A program made the translations under genes and the position numbers. Of a stretch of 34,320 nucleotides of DNA, positions 16,139 through 24,095 are shown one piece after another. This DNA comes from Syntrophus aciditrophicus (GTDB lineage Bacteria; Desulfobacterota; Syntrophia; Syntrophales; UBA8958), in NCBI GenBank assembly GCA_020718905.1, contig DYRD01000004.1, positions 24,779-59,098 of the forward strand, in the 5' to 3' direction. A model generated the notes under the pieces. The model was given only the letters and a program-made list of their open reading frames with translations, was not told where the DNA came from and searched no databases. Position 1 is the stretch's first letter; the number at the start of each line of letters is the position of its first letter.

Positions 16139-16863
16139 GGTCAAGCTCGACATCTTCGAAGGCCCTCTGGATCTGTTGCTTTATCTGATCAAGAAGAACG
16201 AACTTGACATCTACAACATCCCCATCGCCATGATTACGAAACAATATCTTGAGTATATAGATATTCTCAAGACGTTGAATCTCGATCTGGCGGGCGAGTA
16301 TCTCGTTCTGGCAGCGACCTTGGTGCATATCAAATCGAAGCTGCTCCTGCCCGAGATACCGGAGGAGGGGGAAGAAGAGGCCGACCCCCGGCAGGAGCTG
16401 GTGCAGCAACTCCTGGAATATCAGGCATTCAAGACCGCATCCCAGTCCCTTCAGGCGCGGGAGGTACTCGAAAGGGATGTCTTTATCAGGGGTGCCGCCC
16501 CCCCCGGTGGAGGCGCCGCCGCCGGACGATGACGACCGTCATCTATGGCAGGAAATCGGGCTATTTGAACTGGTGGATGCCTTCCGGCAGGTTCTCGGCA
16601 ATCTGGGGCAACCGGAACTGATGGAAATTGATCTGGACCGGACTTCCCTGGCGGATCGGATCAACGAGATTATGGATCAGTTAGGGGAGCATCGCTCCCT
16701 TACTTTTGCAGAACTGTTGGACGGTCAAGGGGAGCGGCGGCGGATTATCCAGACCTTGCTGGCGGTGCTGGAACTGGTCAAGCAGCGGCTGATCCGTATT
16801 TGTCAGGCGGGGCCCTTCGGGGCGATCCGCCTGTTTTTAGCTGTTGAGGAAGGGCATGGATGA
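16128..16863 (+). CDS. scpA: Segregation and condensation protein A, frameshifted in a C8 run
   Basis: ScpA is the kleisin subunit that bridges SMC heads. The N-terminal part is intact (MDYEVKLDIFEGPLDLLLYLI, then TKQYLEYIDILKTLNLDLAGEYLVLAATLVHIKSKLLLPE). In the middle the reading frame changes at a run of eight Cs (16498-16505). Removing one C joins VFIRGAPPPPVEAPPPDDDD to the C-terminal winged-helix part (LWQEIGLFELVDAFRQVL, then LVKQRLIRICQAGPFGAIRLF). As given, the first frame stops at 16530-16532. Since ScpA is usually important and a homopolymer is involved, a sequencing error is the simplest explanation; phase variation by slippage is less likely. The gene overlaps both trpS and scpB. 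Confidence 0.85.
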
Positions 16864-17383
16864 AACCAAAGCCATTATCGAAGGATTGATTTTTGCTTCG
16901 GAAACGCCTCTATCAATCGACAAGATCGCCGAGATCATTCCGGAGCGGAATCTCAGCCGTCAGGAGATAACAGCCTATATGCAGGAACTGATGACCGAAT
17001 ACGGCGTGCGGTGCGGCGGTTTTTGCCTCCACGAGGTAGCCGGAGGGTATCAGTTTCGGACCAGGCCGGAATTGTCGGCGTGGATCGCTAAGCTGAAGGG
17101 AACCCGGGCGGCGGTTCTGACAACCGCTGCCCTGGAAACCCTTGCCATCATTGCCTACCGTCAGCCTGTCGTCAAAGCGGAGGTGGAGCGGCTGCGGGGC
17201 GTAGATGTCTCCCGCCCCCTGCGAACCCTCCTGGGAAAAAGGCTCGTTCGGATGGTGGGCAGGAAGGACGTCCCGGGAAAGCCCATGATCTACGGGACGA
17301 CCAAAAAATTTTTGGAGGTCTTCAGTCTGAAGGATCTGTCTGAATTGCCGACCATGGGAGAACTGAAGGATTTAACAAAATGA
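16856..17383 (+). CDS. scpB: Segregation and condensation protein B
   Basis: About 175 residues, normal for ScpB, the kleisin-associated winged-helix protein that works with SMC and ScpA to organise and segregate the chromosome. Motifs include KAIIEGLIFASETPLSIDKIA at the start, LETLAIIAYRQPVVKAEVERLRGVD in the middle, the hallmark of the second winged helix, and PMIYGTTKKFLEVFSLKDLSELP at the end. The ATG at 16856 has GAGGAAGGG directly upstream and overlaps the scpA stop by eight bases. Gene order scpA-scpB-rluB is widely conserved. Confidence 0.93.
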   Translation: MDETKAIIEGLIFASETPLSIDKIAEIIPERNLSRQEITAYMQELMTEYGVRCGGFCLHEVAGGYQFRTRPELSAWIAKLKGTRAAVLTTAALETLAIIAYRQPVVKAEVERLRGVDVSRPLRTLLGKRLVRMVGRKDVPGKPMIYGTTKKFLEVFSLKDLSELPTMGELKDLTK

Positions 17384-17411
17384 CGGCTTTCTTTTTGCGA
17401 GGTGATCGGAA

Positions 17412-18200
17412 ATGACGATGAAGGAAAAAATCCGGGCAAAGGTGCCCTTGCCGGGAGAGCGGCTGCAGAAGGTTCTCGCCGGGGCGGGGATTGCCTCCCG
17501 CCGGGCGGCGGAAGAAATAATCCGCCAGGGAAGGGTAACCGTGAATGATCTCATTGTCAAAGAGATGGGGGTAAGGGTTCACAGAGACGATGAGATCCGC
17601 GTGGACGGGCGCATGATTGGTCCCCGTCCTGACAAGGTTTACCTCATGCTGAACAAACCGCGGGGATATGTGACCACCATGAAAGATCCCGAGGGAAGAC
17701 CCGTAGTCACGAAGCTGCTTCCCGAGGAAGCGGGGAGGGTTTTTCCCGTAGGCAGGCTTGATTACGATTCCGAAGGGCTCCTCCTGTTTACCAATGACGG
17801 TGATTGGGCCTTCAGTCTTCAGCATCCCCGTTTTCTTCAGCAGAAGACCTATCTGGTCAAGGTCAAGGGCAATATCACCTCGTCAGAGATACGGCGCCTG
17901 GAGAAGGGCTTCGATTTGGAGGACGGCCCTTTCCGGCCCCTTCGCTTTCAGGTCGGGAGGATGAATGATAAGAGCTGCTGGATAGACATTACGATCAGGG
18001 AAGGGCGAAACCGTATCTTGAGAAGGGTTTTTGAGCATTTAGGACTTCCCGTAATTCGCCTCATCCGCACCGCTATTGGAGATTTAACGCTGCAAGGTCT
18101 GGAGGAAGGCCAGAGCCGTTTCCTGTTTCCCCAGGAAGTAGCGGCGTGTCTACCGCCGCAAGATCGGAGAAGTACCAAAAAATATTCAAAAATATCTTGA
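17412..18200 (+). CDS. rluB: RluB-type 23S rRNA pseudouridine synthase
   Basis: 262 residues of the RsuA/RluB family, which isomerises uridines in 23S rRNA. An S4 RNA-binding domain comes first (RLQKVLAGAGIASRRAAEEII, residues 16-36). The catalytic domain has YLMLNKPRGYVTTM, then VGRLDYDSEGLLLFTNDGD with the catalytic Asp in GRLDYDSEG, and ITIREGRNRILRRVFEHLG. The ATG at 17412 has GAGGTG about six bases upstream; a second ATG two codons later is also possible. It follows scpB by 28 bases and is probably the last gene of the trpS-scpA-scpB-rluB operon. Confidence 0.92.
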   Translation: MTMKEKIRAKVPLPGERLQKVLAGAGIASRRAAEEIIRQGRVTVNDLIVKEMGVRVHRDDEIRVDGRMIGPRPDKVYLMLNKPRGYVTTMKDPEGRPVVTKLLPEEAGRVFPVGRLDYDSEGLLLFTNDGDWAFSLQHPRFLQQKTYLVKVKGNITSSEIRRLEKGFDLEDGPFRPLRFQVGRMNDKSCWIDITIREGRNRILRRVFEHLGLPVIRLIRTAIGDLTLQGLEEGQSRFLFPQEVAACLPPQDRRSTKKYSKIS

Positions 18201-18225
18201 CATTCGAAATAAAATAAATAATAGT
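18197..18225 (+). promoter_or_regulatory. Candidate promoter for the HU-type gene
   Basis: TTGACA (18197-18202), overlapping the end of rluB, a 17-base spacer and AATAGT (18220-18225, four of six) lie in an AT-rich patch about 75 bases before the GTG of the HU-type gene. The -35 is perfect; the -10 is only fair. Confidence 0.5.
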
Positions 18226-18299
18226 CCACGAAAAAGTAAGCTATATTATCATGTTATTTGAAATGTTGGTTTGCTATTGCAATTTTACAGGAGGAAGGT

Positions 18300-18575
18300 G
18301 TGAATAAATCGGGATTGATTGAGGCAGTGAGCAGAAAAGAGAATATCACGGAGAAGAAGGCCGTGGAAGTCGTTAATCTCATCTTCAAAGGTTTCACCGA
18401 CGAGCTGAAAAAGGGTGGACGAATTGAAATACGCGGTCTGGGAAGCTTTGTGGTGCGCGATTATGAAGCCTATACGGGAAGAAACCCGAAGACGGGAAAG
18501 AATATCAAGGTGTCTCCCAAGAAGCTGCCCTGTTTCAAAGTGGGCAAGGAGTTGAAGGAAAAGGTCGATCAGTAG
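18300..18575 (+). CDS. HU/IHF-family nucleoid protein
   Basis: 91 residues, standard for this family of histone-like DNA-bending proteins. It begins VNKSGLIEAVSRKENITEKKAVEVV, with the DNA-binding arm RIEIRGLGSFVVRDYEAYTGRNPKTGKNIKV (the RNP motif intact), and ends KLPCFKVGKELKEKV. The GTG at 18300 has AGGAGGAAG directly upstream, which is clearly better than in-frame starts further up. IHF-like features (RGFG/RGLGSF) are present, so HU and IHF cannot be told apart here. It has its own likely promoter, and the M50 protease follows by 39 bases in the same direction. Confidence 0.92.
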   Translation: MNKSGLIEAVSRKENITEKKAVEVVNLIFKGFTDELKKGGRIEIRGLGSFVVRDYEAYTGRNPKTGKNIKVSPKKLPCFKVGKELKEKVDQ

Positions 18576-18614
18576 AAATAGCCTGCCTCAAGTTCTGACC
18601 GGTCATTTGAAGAT

Positions 18615-19508
18615 ATGTCTGGGATCAGTCCGAGGCCAACCATAGCCCGAGGACGATCCTTTTTTTTACGAAAGAAGTATCCCCCGTCTATCATGATTCA
18701 CGCTGGTCTTTTTCTGGCGACCCTGCTGACCACGCTGATTGCCGGAGCGCTCCAACAGGGGATTAATCCCCTCGAGTCGCCCTTGAGCGTCTGGCGGGGG
18801 ATTCCTTTTTCTTTTACCCTGATCATTATTCTGGCATCCCATGAGTTTGGCCACTATTTCATGGCCAAGCGGTACGCCGTTGATGTGACCCTGCCTTATT
18901 TCATCCCGGCCCCTTCCTTTATCGGCACCTTCGGCACCTTCGGGGCCTTCATCAAGATGAAATCACCCATCCTTGACCGGCGCATGCTCCTGGATATCGG
19001 CGCTGCCGGACCGGTTGCGGGGATGGTGGTTGCCTTGCCGGTGCTGCTCGTCGGTCTCATGCTCTCCGATGTCCGCCCGGCCTCGAGCGGGACGGGCACT
19101 AACCTGGGCAGTTCACTGCTCTTCTCCCTCCTGAGCTGGATCGCTCATGGGAGCCTGCCAACGGAGACGGATATCGTCCTACATCCCATTGCCTTTTCCG
19201 GATGGATCGGATTGCTCGTCACTTGCCTGAATCTGCTGCCCGTGGGTCAACTCGACGGCGGTCACGTGGCATATGCCGTTTTCGGCAGGAGGCAGCGCGG
19301 CCTTGCCAGGATTATCTTTCTGCTGCTCATCCTGCTGGGTTTGACTAGTTGGACGGGCTGGCTGGTCTGGGCGGCAATCCTTTATCTGATGGGATTGGAT
19401 CATCCCCCCGTGGTCTATGAGTGGATCCCCCTGGACCGGCGAAGACTTATTATCGGCTGGGCGGCGATGGGGATCTTTGTTATGACCTTTACCCCCGCCC
19501 CCTTTTAG
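18615..19508 (+). CDS. Site-2 protease family (M50) membrane metalloprotease
   Basis: 297 residues with several transmembrane segments. The zinc motif HEFGH is at residues 76-80, inside a membrane helix (LIIILASHEFGHYFMAKRY), and the third ligand motif LDGGH is at 213-217 (NLLPVGQLDGGHVAY). A long PAPSFIGTFGTFGAFIKM loop follows the first motif. This layout, without a PDZ domain, matches the compact M50 subgroup related to plant EGY proteases and bacterial counterparts rather than RseP. These proteases cut membrane proteins within the bilayer; the substrate is unknown. The start has no strong Shine-Dalgarno sequence, but no better in-frame start is visible. The stop touches the palindromic repeat at 19509. 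Confidence 0.85.
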   Translation: MSGISPRPTIARGRSFFLRKKYPPSIMIHAGLFLATLLTTLIAGALQQGINPLESPLSVWRGIPFSFTLIIILASHEFGHYFMAKRYAVDVTLPYFIPAPSFIGTFGTFGAFIKMKSPILDRRMLLDIGAAGPVAGMVVALPVLLVGLMLSDVRPASSGTGTNLGSSLLFSLLSWIAHGSLPTETDIVLHPIAFSGWIGLLVTCLNLLPVGQLDGGHVAYAVFGRRQRGLARIIFLLLILLGLTSWTGWLVWAAILYLMGLDHPPVVYEWIPLDRRRLIIGWAAMGIFVMTFTPAPF

Positions 19509-19633
19509 CAGGCTGTTGAAAAAGGCCCATATGCTGCGTTGCCCTGCGTCCTTCGTCACTGCGGCGTACGCAAAAGTACGCCTCATTCCTCGTCTTTTGC
19601 GCGCCTTGCCTCTGGATCTTTTTGAACAGCCTG
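19509..19633. repeat. 125-bp nested palindromic interspersed repeat
   Basis: The element begins CAGGCTGTTGAAAAA and ends TTTTTGAACAGCCTG, near-perfect 15-base inverted ends with one mismatch. At its centre is a second perfect inverted repeat, GGCGTAC (19563-19569) and GTACGCC (19576-19582), around a 6-base loop. Both share nearly the same midpoint. Very similar sequences are scattered in deltaproteobacterial genomes, generally just after genes. This copy sits exactly between the stop of the M50 gene and the end of the convergent radC, so it could act as a bidirectional terminator. Only one copy was noticed here. Confidence 0.8.
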
Positions 19634-19641
19634 TCAGGCCG

Positions 19642-20334
19642 TCAGGTCATCAGGCCTTCTTCCCGGAAACTGAAAAAACGGTTTTCCCCGATGATGATGT
19701 GATCGTGAACGAGGATATCCAGGGTCCGCGCCGTTTCTTGGATCGTCCTGGTAAGACGGATATCCGCATCTGACGGCCGGACATGTCCGGAGGGATGGTT
19801 GTGAACCAGAATGATTGCCGAGGCCTTGCATTGAAGGGCCTTTTCGAGGACCTTGCGGGGATAGACGACGGCCTGGTTGACAACGCCTTCCTGGATCGTT
19901 GCAAAGGTTATGATCTTGTTCTGGGCGTCGAGGTAACAAACCCGGAACTCCTCGTCTTTCAGGGCTCCCATGGAAGTCTTGCAGAAATTGAGCAATTCGG
20001 CGGTGCAGGAGACCTGAGGCCGGTCCTGGGCCTTCTGCAAAAGGTAGCATGAACCGATATCCCTGATAAGTTTGATCAGAATGGCGGTGTGAGAACCGAT
20101 GCCCTTGACCTGTTGTAGCTCCTCGATGTCGGCGTCAATAACCCCTTTCAGGCCGCCGAATTCCCTGAGGAGGACCTTGGCCAGTTCTTTTACGTCTTTT
20201 TGCGGGAGCCCATAGGTAAGGAGCATCTCCATGATTTCATAATCGTGAAAGCCTTCCAGGCCTGCTTCAAGGTATTTGTCTTTTAGACGTTGCCGGTGAC
20301 CGTGATAATGAGGTTCTTGTTTTTCATTCATCAT
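19642..20334 (-). CDS. radC: RadC-family JAB/JAMM protein
   Basis: 230 residues, normal RadC length. An N-terminal helix-hairpin-helix part (YEIMEMLLTYGLPQKDVKELAK, then LQQVKGIGSHTAILIKLIRDIG) precedes the metalloprotease-like domain. That domain has ILVHNHPSGHVRPSDADIRLT, the JAMM zinc motif (HxHPSGxxxPSxxD), and ends ILVHDHIIIGENRFFSFRE. Despite its name, RadC has no settled role in DNA repair. The ATG at 20334 has only a weak AGGT upstream. It lies downstream of sodB on the minus strand, after a likely terminator, and ends next to the palindromic repeat. Confidence 0.92.
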   Translation of the reverse strand: MMNEKQEPHYHGHRQRLKDKYLEAGLEGFHDYEIMEMLLTYGLPQKDVKELAKVLLREFGGLKGVIDADIEELQQVKGIGSHTAILIKLIRDIGSCYLLQKAQDRPQVSCTAELLNFCKTSMGALKDEEFRVCYLDAQNKIITFATIQEGVVNQAVVYPRKVLEKALQCKASAIILVHNHPSGHVRPSDADIRLTRTIQETARTLDILVHDHIIIGENRFFSFREEGLMT

Positions 20335-20388
20335 GCAAATACCTGGATCCCATTAGTCCCGTCTGTTTTCATTCCGGATTTTACAAAA

Positions 20389-20410
20389 ACCCCCTCCCCT
20401 GCAAGGGGAG
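20389..20410 (-). terminator. Hairpin terminator after sodB
   Basis: On the minus strand CTCCCCT-TGC-AGGGGAG (20394-20410, perfect 7-bp stem) is followed by GGGGTTTTTG. It lies about 60 bases after the sodB stop and just before radC, in the right direction for sodB. The GC-rich, near-palindromic sequence also resembles short interspersed repeats of proteobacterial genomes. Confidence 0.5.
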
Positions 20411-20471
20411 AGGGCAGCGAGAAATATTATGCGAGAAAGTCGATATTGGTTTTATTCCCTTGCTGATCCTC

Positions 20472-21065
20472 TCAGCCCAAGTTGGCGTTAACGAAATCCC
20501 AGTTGATCAATTTGTCAATGAAGGCAGCTAAATAATCGGCGCGACGGTTTTGGTAGTCGAGATAATAGGCGTGTTCCCAGACGTCGATGGTCAAAAGGGG
20601 TTTCATGTTCTTGGCCAGGGGATTGTCGGCATTGGCGGTCTTGACGATCTTGAGGGCCCCCTGGTCAAGAGTTAGCCAGGCCCAGCCGCTTCCGAACTGG
20701 GTAAGGCCGGCGTTTTTAAGTTCTTCCACAAATTTTTCATAGCCACCCCAGGCGGCGTTGATCTTTCCGGCGATCGCCCCGGTCGGAAGTCCTCCCCCGT
20801 TGGGTTTGATGCCCTGCCAGTAAAAGGAATGGTTCCATGCCTGGGCGACATTGTTGAAAATGCCGATCTTGGCTGTGTCACCAGCAGTTTTCCGGATGAT
20901 GTCTTCCGGGGAGGCATTTTCCAACTCCGTTCCCGCCAGCAGCTTGTTGGCGTTGTCAACATAGGTCTGGTGATGTTTGCCGTGGTGGAATTCAAGGGTT
21001 GTGGCGCTGATATGGGGTGCCAGCGCCTCTTTGCCGTAGGGTAGTTCGGGGAAAATAATGGCCAT
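20472..21065 (-). CDS. sodB: Superoxide dismutase, Fe/Mn family
   Basis: 197 residues. This enzyme removes superoxide by dismutation in the cytoplasm. Metal-ligand regions are complete: EFHHGKHHQTYVDNANKLL near the N-terminus, WNHSFYWQGIKPNGGG in the middle, and LLTIDVWEHAYYLDYQNRRADYL near the C-terminus (Asp and His ligands). FGSGWAWLTLDQG and the ELPYGKEALAPHIS start fit the Fe-type more than the Mn-type, though metal choice is not certain. AAGGAG lies about eight bases before the ATG, and a promoter can be read at 21106-21134. In a presumed anaerobe it serves oxygen defence. Confidence 0.93.
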   Translation of the reverse strand: MAIIFPELPYGKEALAPHISATTLEFHHGKHHQTYVDNANKLLAGTELENASPEDIIRKTAGDTAKIGIFNNVAQAWNHSFYWQGIKPNGGGLPTGAIAGKINAAWGGYEKFVEELKNAGLTQFGSGWAWLTLDQGALKIVKTANADNPLAKNMKPLLTIDVWEHAYYLDYQNRRADYLAAFIDKLINWDFVNANLG

Positions 21066-21103
21066 AGTGTGACTCCTTTCTCATTCATGTTAGATTTCAC
21101 TTT

Positions 21104-21506
21104 TTAAAATAACAACGAATCCCATGGTTGGCAAGGGATTTTAATGTGTCCGCCGGCAACCATTTTCCGCAGTTCCTTTTTGTTGAACTTACCCACCCTG
21201 GTCTTGGGAATCTGAGCGAGAAGGACAACCTCACCGGGAATCCACCCGGCGGCCCGGACCCGGTCTTTCAAAAAGCCTTTCAACTCCTCCGTAGTCACCG
21301 CTGCGCCAGGTTTGAGAACCACACCGCCCAAGGGGGGTCTTCTTAGTATGGGCGATGCCGATCACGGCCGCTTCTGCCACGCCTGGGTGGGCCGTAATGG
21401 CGTTTTCCAGATCCACGGAAGAAATAATCCATTCTCCCCTGCTTTTGATGAGATTCGTGGTCCTGTCCACGAGGCGGACATATCCCTCCTCATCGATGGC
21501 GCCCAT
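21104..21506 (-). pseudogene. C-terminal remnant of an AMP-forming acyl-CoA ligase
   Basis: The two overlapping frames together spell the C-terminal domain of an AMP-dependent acyl-CoA synthetase: [25 protein letters not shown] (the A8 hinge region), [21 protein letters not shown], then [18 protein letters not shown] and IPKTRVGKFNKKELRK (the A10 motif with the catalytic Lys). The SxGEW...SVDLENAI pattern fits the AlkK-like medium-chain group. The large N-terminal domain is gone: an in-frame stop lies just upstream and the transporter stop is only seven bases away. A frame change occurs at a C6 run near 21335-21340, where a few residues of the usual WDERPL segment also appear lost. It cannot encode an active ligase. 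Confidence 0.75.
21106..21134 (-). promoter_or_regulatory. Candidate promoter for sodB
   Basis: On the minus strand TTGCCA (21134-21129), a 17-base spacer and TATTTT (21111-21106) fit a sigma-70 promoter about 40 bases before the sodB start. It overlaps the end of the acyl-CoA ligase remnant. No clear Fur-like box was recognised. Confidence 0.45.
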
Positions 21507-21512
21507 TCGAAA

Positions 21513-22441
21513 TCATAATGATCCGGAAATTGTGCGATGTCTTTTCTGCCGGTAATCCATCCAGATGATAAAAAAGATCAGAAATATTGAACATACTGCC
21601 GAAGGAAGAGAGGCTTCTCTGTTGAAAAAAACCAGTGCCAGCCCTCCGGAGAGACCATAATTCTTCAGCGTGCCGAGCAGGGTAAGGCTGATCAGGGTCT
21701 TGCTTCCCACCCGGAACAGCCTGCCTGCGGTATCAATGAGATAGCCAAGTACAAAGATGCTGAGAAAGGCGGTAGTCGCCACCGGGATGATCAGGGCCGG
21801 ATTGCCCACAATAAGCTGGCGGTTGACACCGATGATGGTGTAGATGATTAGAAAAAAGACCAATCTGTTATCAGACCTTTGAAGGGTGCGATCGGTCGAT
21901 GCCAGCCCTTAAATAGCAGCACCCGGGAAATGAGAATCGGCAGGAAGATCAATTCCCCGGAGATTGTCGTCAGCCTTATGGGATCGATATTTTTAATCCC
22001 CAGGAAAAAATAGGCCATTAGGGGCAGGATCATAAGGGCGACCAGATAAGCCCCGATCGTGCTGAAAAGGGTGAAGGCTTCGTTGCCTTTCAGGATAGCG
22101 GTGAAAGGTATGACGGCCACGGCGGGAGGAACGGCGGCGATGAGGACAAAGCCGGCCCGAAGAGATGGCTCTTGAACCAGCAGCCGCGTCAAGATAAGAA
22201 TGACGACGCTCAGGACAAGATAATTCATCACACTGCCGAGAAAGGCAGGCATGATCATGGTGCGGGCCGACTGGAAAGCGTGATTGGGGATATTCAGCGT
22301 GGAAACGGTCATTACCAGGGCCAGACCCGGTATGATCAGCGGCTCCGTCCACGAAGCGGCCAGCTCCGTCAATAATCCGCAAACTGTTGCCAATAGGAAG
22401 ATGAAGTTCCGGTTGCTGAAAAGGGCCTTCAGCTTCGCCAT
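21513..22441 (-). CDS. Bile acid:sodium symporter-like (BASS) transporter, frameshifted in a T6 run
   Basis: Two minus-strand frames join into one membrane protein of roughly 310 residues with about nine or ten transmembrane segments. The first part starts near ATG 22441 (MAKLKALFSNRNFIFLLATV) and includes ALVMTVSTLNIPNHAF and VLIAAVPPAVAVIPFTAILKG, which resembles the conserved SBF-like core. At 21852-21857 a run of six T (minus strand) shifts the frame. One extra T would read TDWSFFLIIYTIIGVN and continue to the stop at 21513. The assignment to the BASS/SBF superfamily is moderate. The start lacks a strong Shine-Dalgarno sequence. The ligase remnant directly follows, so this may once have been an acid uptake and activation pair. 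Confidence 0.65.
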
Positions 22442-22511
22442 GTCAATGGGGCAAATAATTTCATAATTGCCGAATCCTCTGGGTGAAGGCAATAGGTACT
22501 TTCATCATCTC

Positions 22512-23954
22512 TTATCTGTTATTTCCCTTGCGGATGGTTACGAACATGGTGTGGTCATCACGTTTGACCAGGAGCATGATGGTTTCCGTCTTCGCGCTGC
22601 GGGCAAGTTCGTCCGTTAAATCCTTCATTCCCAGTATTTTGATGCGATTGACATTAAGAATGATATCGCCGCCTTTCAGTCCCGCTTCGTCGGCGGGGGA
22701 ATTCGGATGGACCTTGGTGATCACGATGCCGCCCTTCTCCTGGAGTCCCAGATTTCGCGCCATTTCGGGTGTGATTTCCTGCATGGTCATTCCCATTTGA
22801 TCGACGGGTTTGCCGCTGGGGGCTACTTCCCGCAGGTCCTTTCTTTCACCGGCAACAATTTCAAGATTTTTTCCCTGTCCGTCGCGAATAATCCGGACGA
22901 CAACTGTTTTACCCACGGGCAGGCCGGCGACGATCCTGAGGAGTTCATGGCTGTCCTGAATCGGCCGGCCAGCGATGGCGATAATAATGTCGCCTGTCCT
23001 GATTCCGCCCTTATCCGCAGGGTCGCCCGGGAAGACCTGGCCGACCAGGGCGCCCTGACGGTCTTTCAGTTTCAGGTTCTCTGCCATGTCCGGCGTGATG
23101 TCTTGAATGGAAAGCCCTAGCCAGCCCCGAGTTACGTAGCCTTTGGTCTTCAGATCATTGAGTACATCTTTGGCGAGGTTAATGGGGACGGCGAATCCGA
23201 TCCCCTGACCATGCGCGACGATGGCCGTGTTTATGCCAATGACCTCGCCTTCGAGATTGAAGAGCGGGCCGCCGCTATTACCGGGATTTATGGAAGCGTC
23301 GGTCTGGATGAAGTTGTCATAGGGGCCGGCGTCGATAACCCGGCCCTTGGCGCTGACGATCCCGGCGGTAACCGTATGGTCGAGGCCGAAAGGGTTGCCG
23401 ATGGCAAAAACCCAATCGCCGACGCGCAGTTTATCGGAATCGCCAAACTTAACAAAGGGAAGGTAACCGTCAGTCTTGATCTTGATGAGGGCCAGATCGG
23501 TATTGGGATCTTTACCCTTCACTTCGGCATCGTATTCTTTGCCGCTGGAAAGCTTGACCTTGATCTTGTCTGCTTTGGCTACCACGTGGTTATTAGTGAC
23601 AATGTATCCGTCCTTCGAGATGATTAGGCCTGAGCCGAGGCTTTTTTGCTTTAATTCTCTTTCCGGAATGTCACCGAAGAAACGACGGAAGAAATCGTCG
23701 TTGTCAAGGTTGCCGTGAGGTATATTTCCGGAGAAGCCGCGACTGGATTTGATGGCCTGGGTGGTACTGATGTTCACGACGGTGGGTCGCCATTTTTCTA
23801 CCAAATCGGCGAAGGAAAATGTGTTCCCATTATCCTTGCCGGGGGTGCGGATGGCGGCTGCCGAGCCAACTCCCGGCGTTGCCAGGGCAAGGCACACGAT
23901 CGTTAAAATCACGATACAAAAACAATATCTATTTTTAGCCTGCCATGATTTCAT
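22512..23954 (-). CDS. Periplasmic serine protease HtrA/DegP family (Do-like)
   Basis: 480 residues from ATG 23954, with AAGGAGG six bases upstream. A signal peptide (MKSWQAKNRYCFCIVILTIVCLALATPGVGSA) sends it to the periplasm. The trypsin-like domain has the full catalytic triad: His123 in VTNNHVV, Asp153 in NTDLALIKI and Ser227 in NPGNSGGPL. An FxxFFG-type stretch (DDFFRRFFGDIP) occupies the LA-loop position. Two PDZ domains follow (about residues 270-370 and 385-475). It degrades or refolds damaged envelope proteins. The frame is open further upstream, but those residues are not family-like. A promoter with TTGACA lies 40-70 bases upstream. Confidence 0.93.
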   Translation of the reverse strand: MKSWQAKNRYCFCIVILTIVCLALATPGVGSAAAIRTPGKDNGNTFSFADLVEKWRPTVVNISTTQAIKSSRGFSGNIPHGNLDNDDFFRRFFGDIPERELKQKSLGSGLIISKDGYIVTNNHVVAKADKIKVKLSSGKEYDAEVKGKDPNTDLALIKIKTDGYLPFVKFGDSDKLRVGDWVFAIGNPFGLDHTVTAGIVSAKGRVIDAGPYDNFIQTDASINPGNSGGPLFNLEGEVIGINTAIVAHGQGIGFAVPINLAKDVLNDLKTKGYVTRGWLGLSIQDITPDMAENLKLKDRQGALVGQVFPGDPADKGGIRTGDIIIAIAGRPIQDSHELLRIVAGLPVGKTVVVRIIRDGQGKNLEIVAGERKDLREVAPSGKPVDQMGMTMQEITPEMARNLGLQEKGGIVITKVHPNSPADEAGLKGGDIILNVNRIKILGMKDLTDELARSAKTETIMLLVKRDDHTMFVTIRKGNNR

Positions 23955-23993
23955 AATCGACCTCCTTGGGGATCTTTTTAAAGATATTGTGAC

Positions 23994-24023
23994 CATATAT
24001 CTTACTGCTGTTGTCCCTGTCAA
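23994..24023 (-). promoter_or_regulatory. Promoter of the HtrA-like protease gene
   Basis: On the minus strand TTGACA (24023-24018), an 18-base spacer and TATATG (23999-23994) form a good sigma-70-like promoter. It would give a leader of about 35 bases before ATG 23954. I did not recognise a sigma-E type promoter. Confidence 0.55.
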
Positions 24024-24095
24024 CGGATATAAAAACTCACCTTTCGATATCCTTTTTATTGTGTTAGGTTCCGCCCTCAAAGGAGAATATCATAA

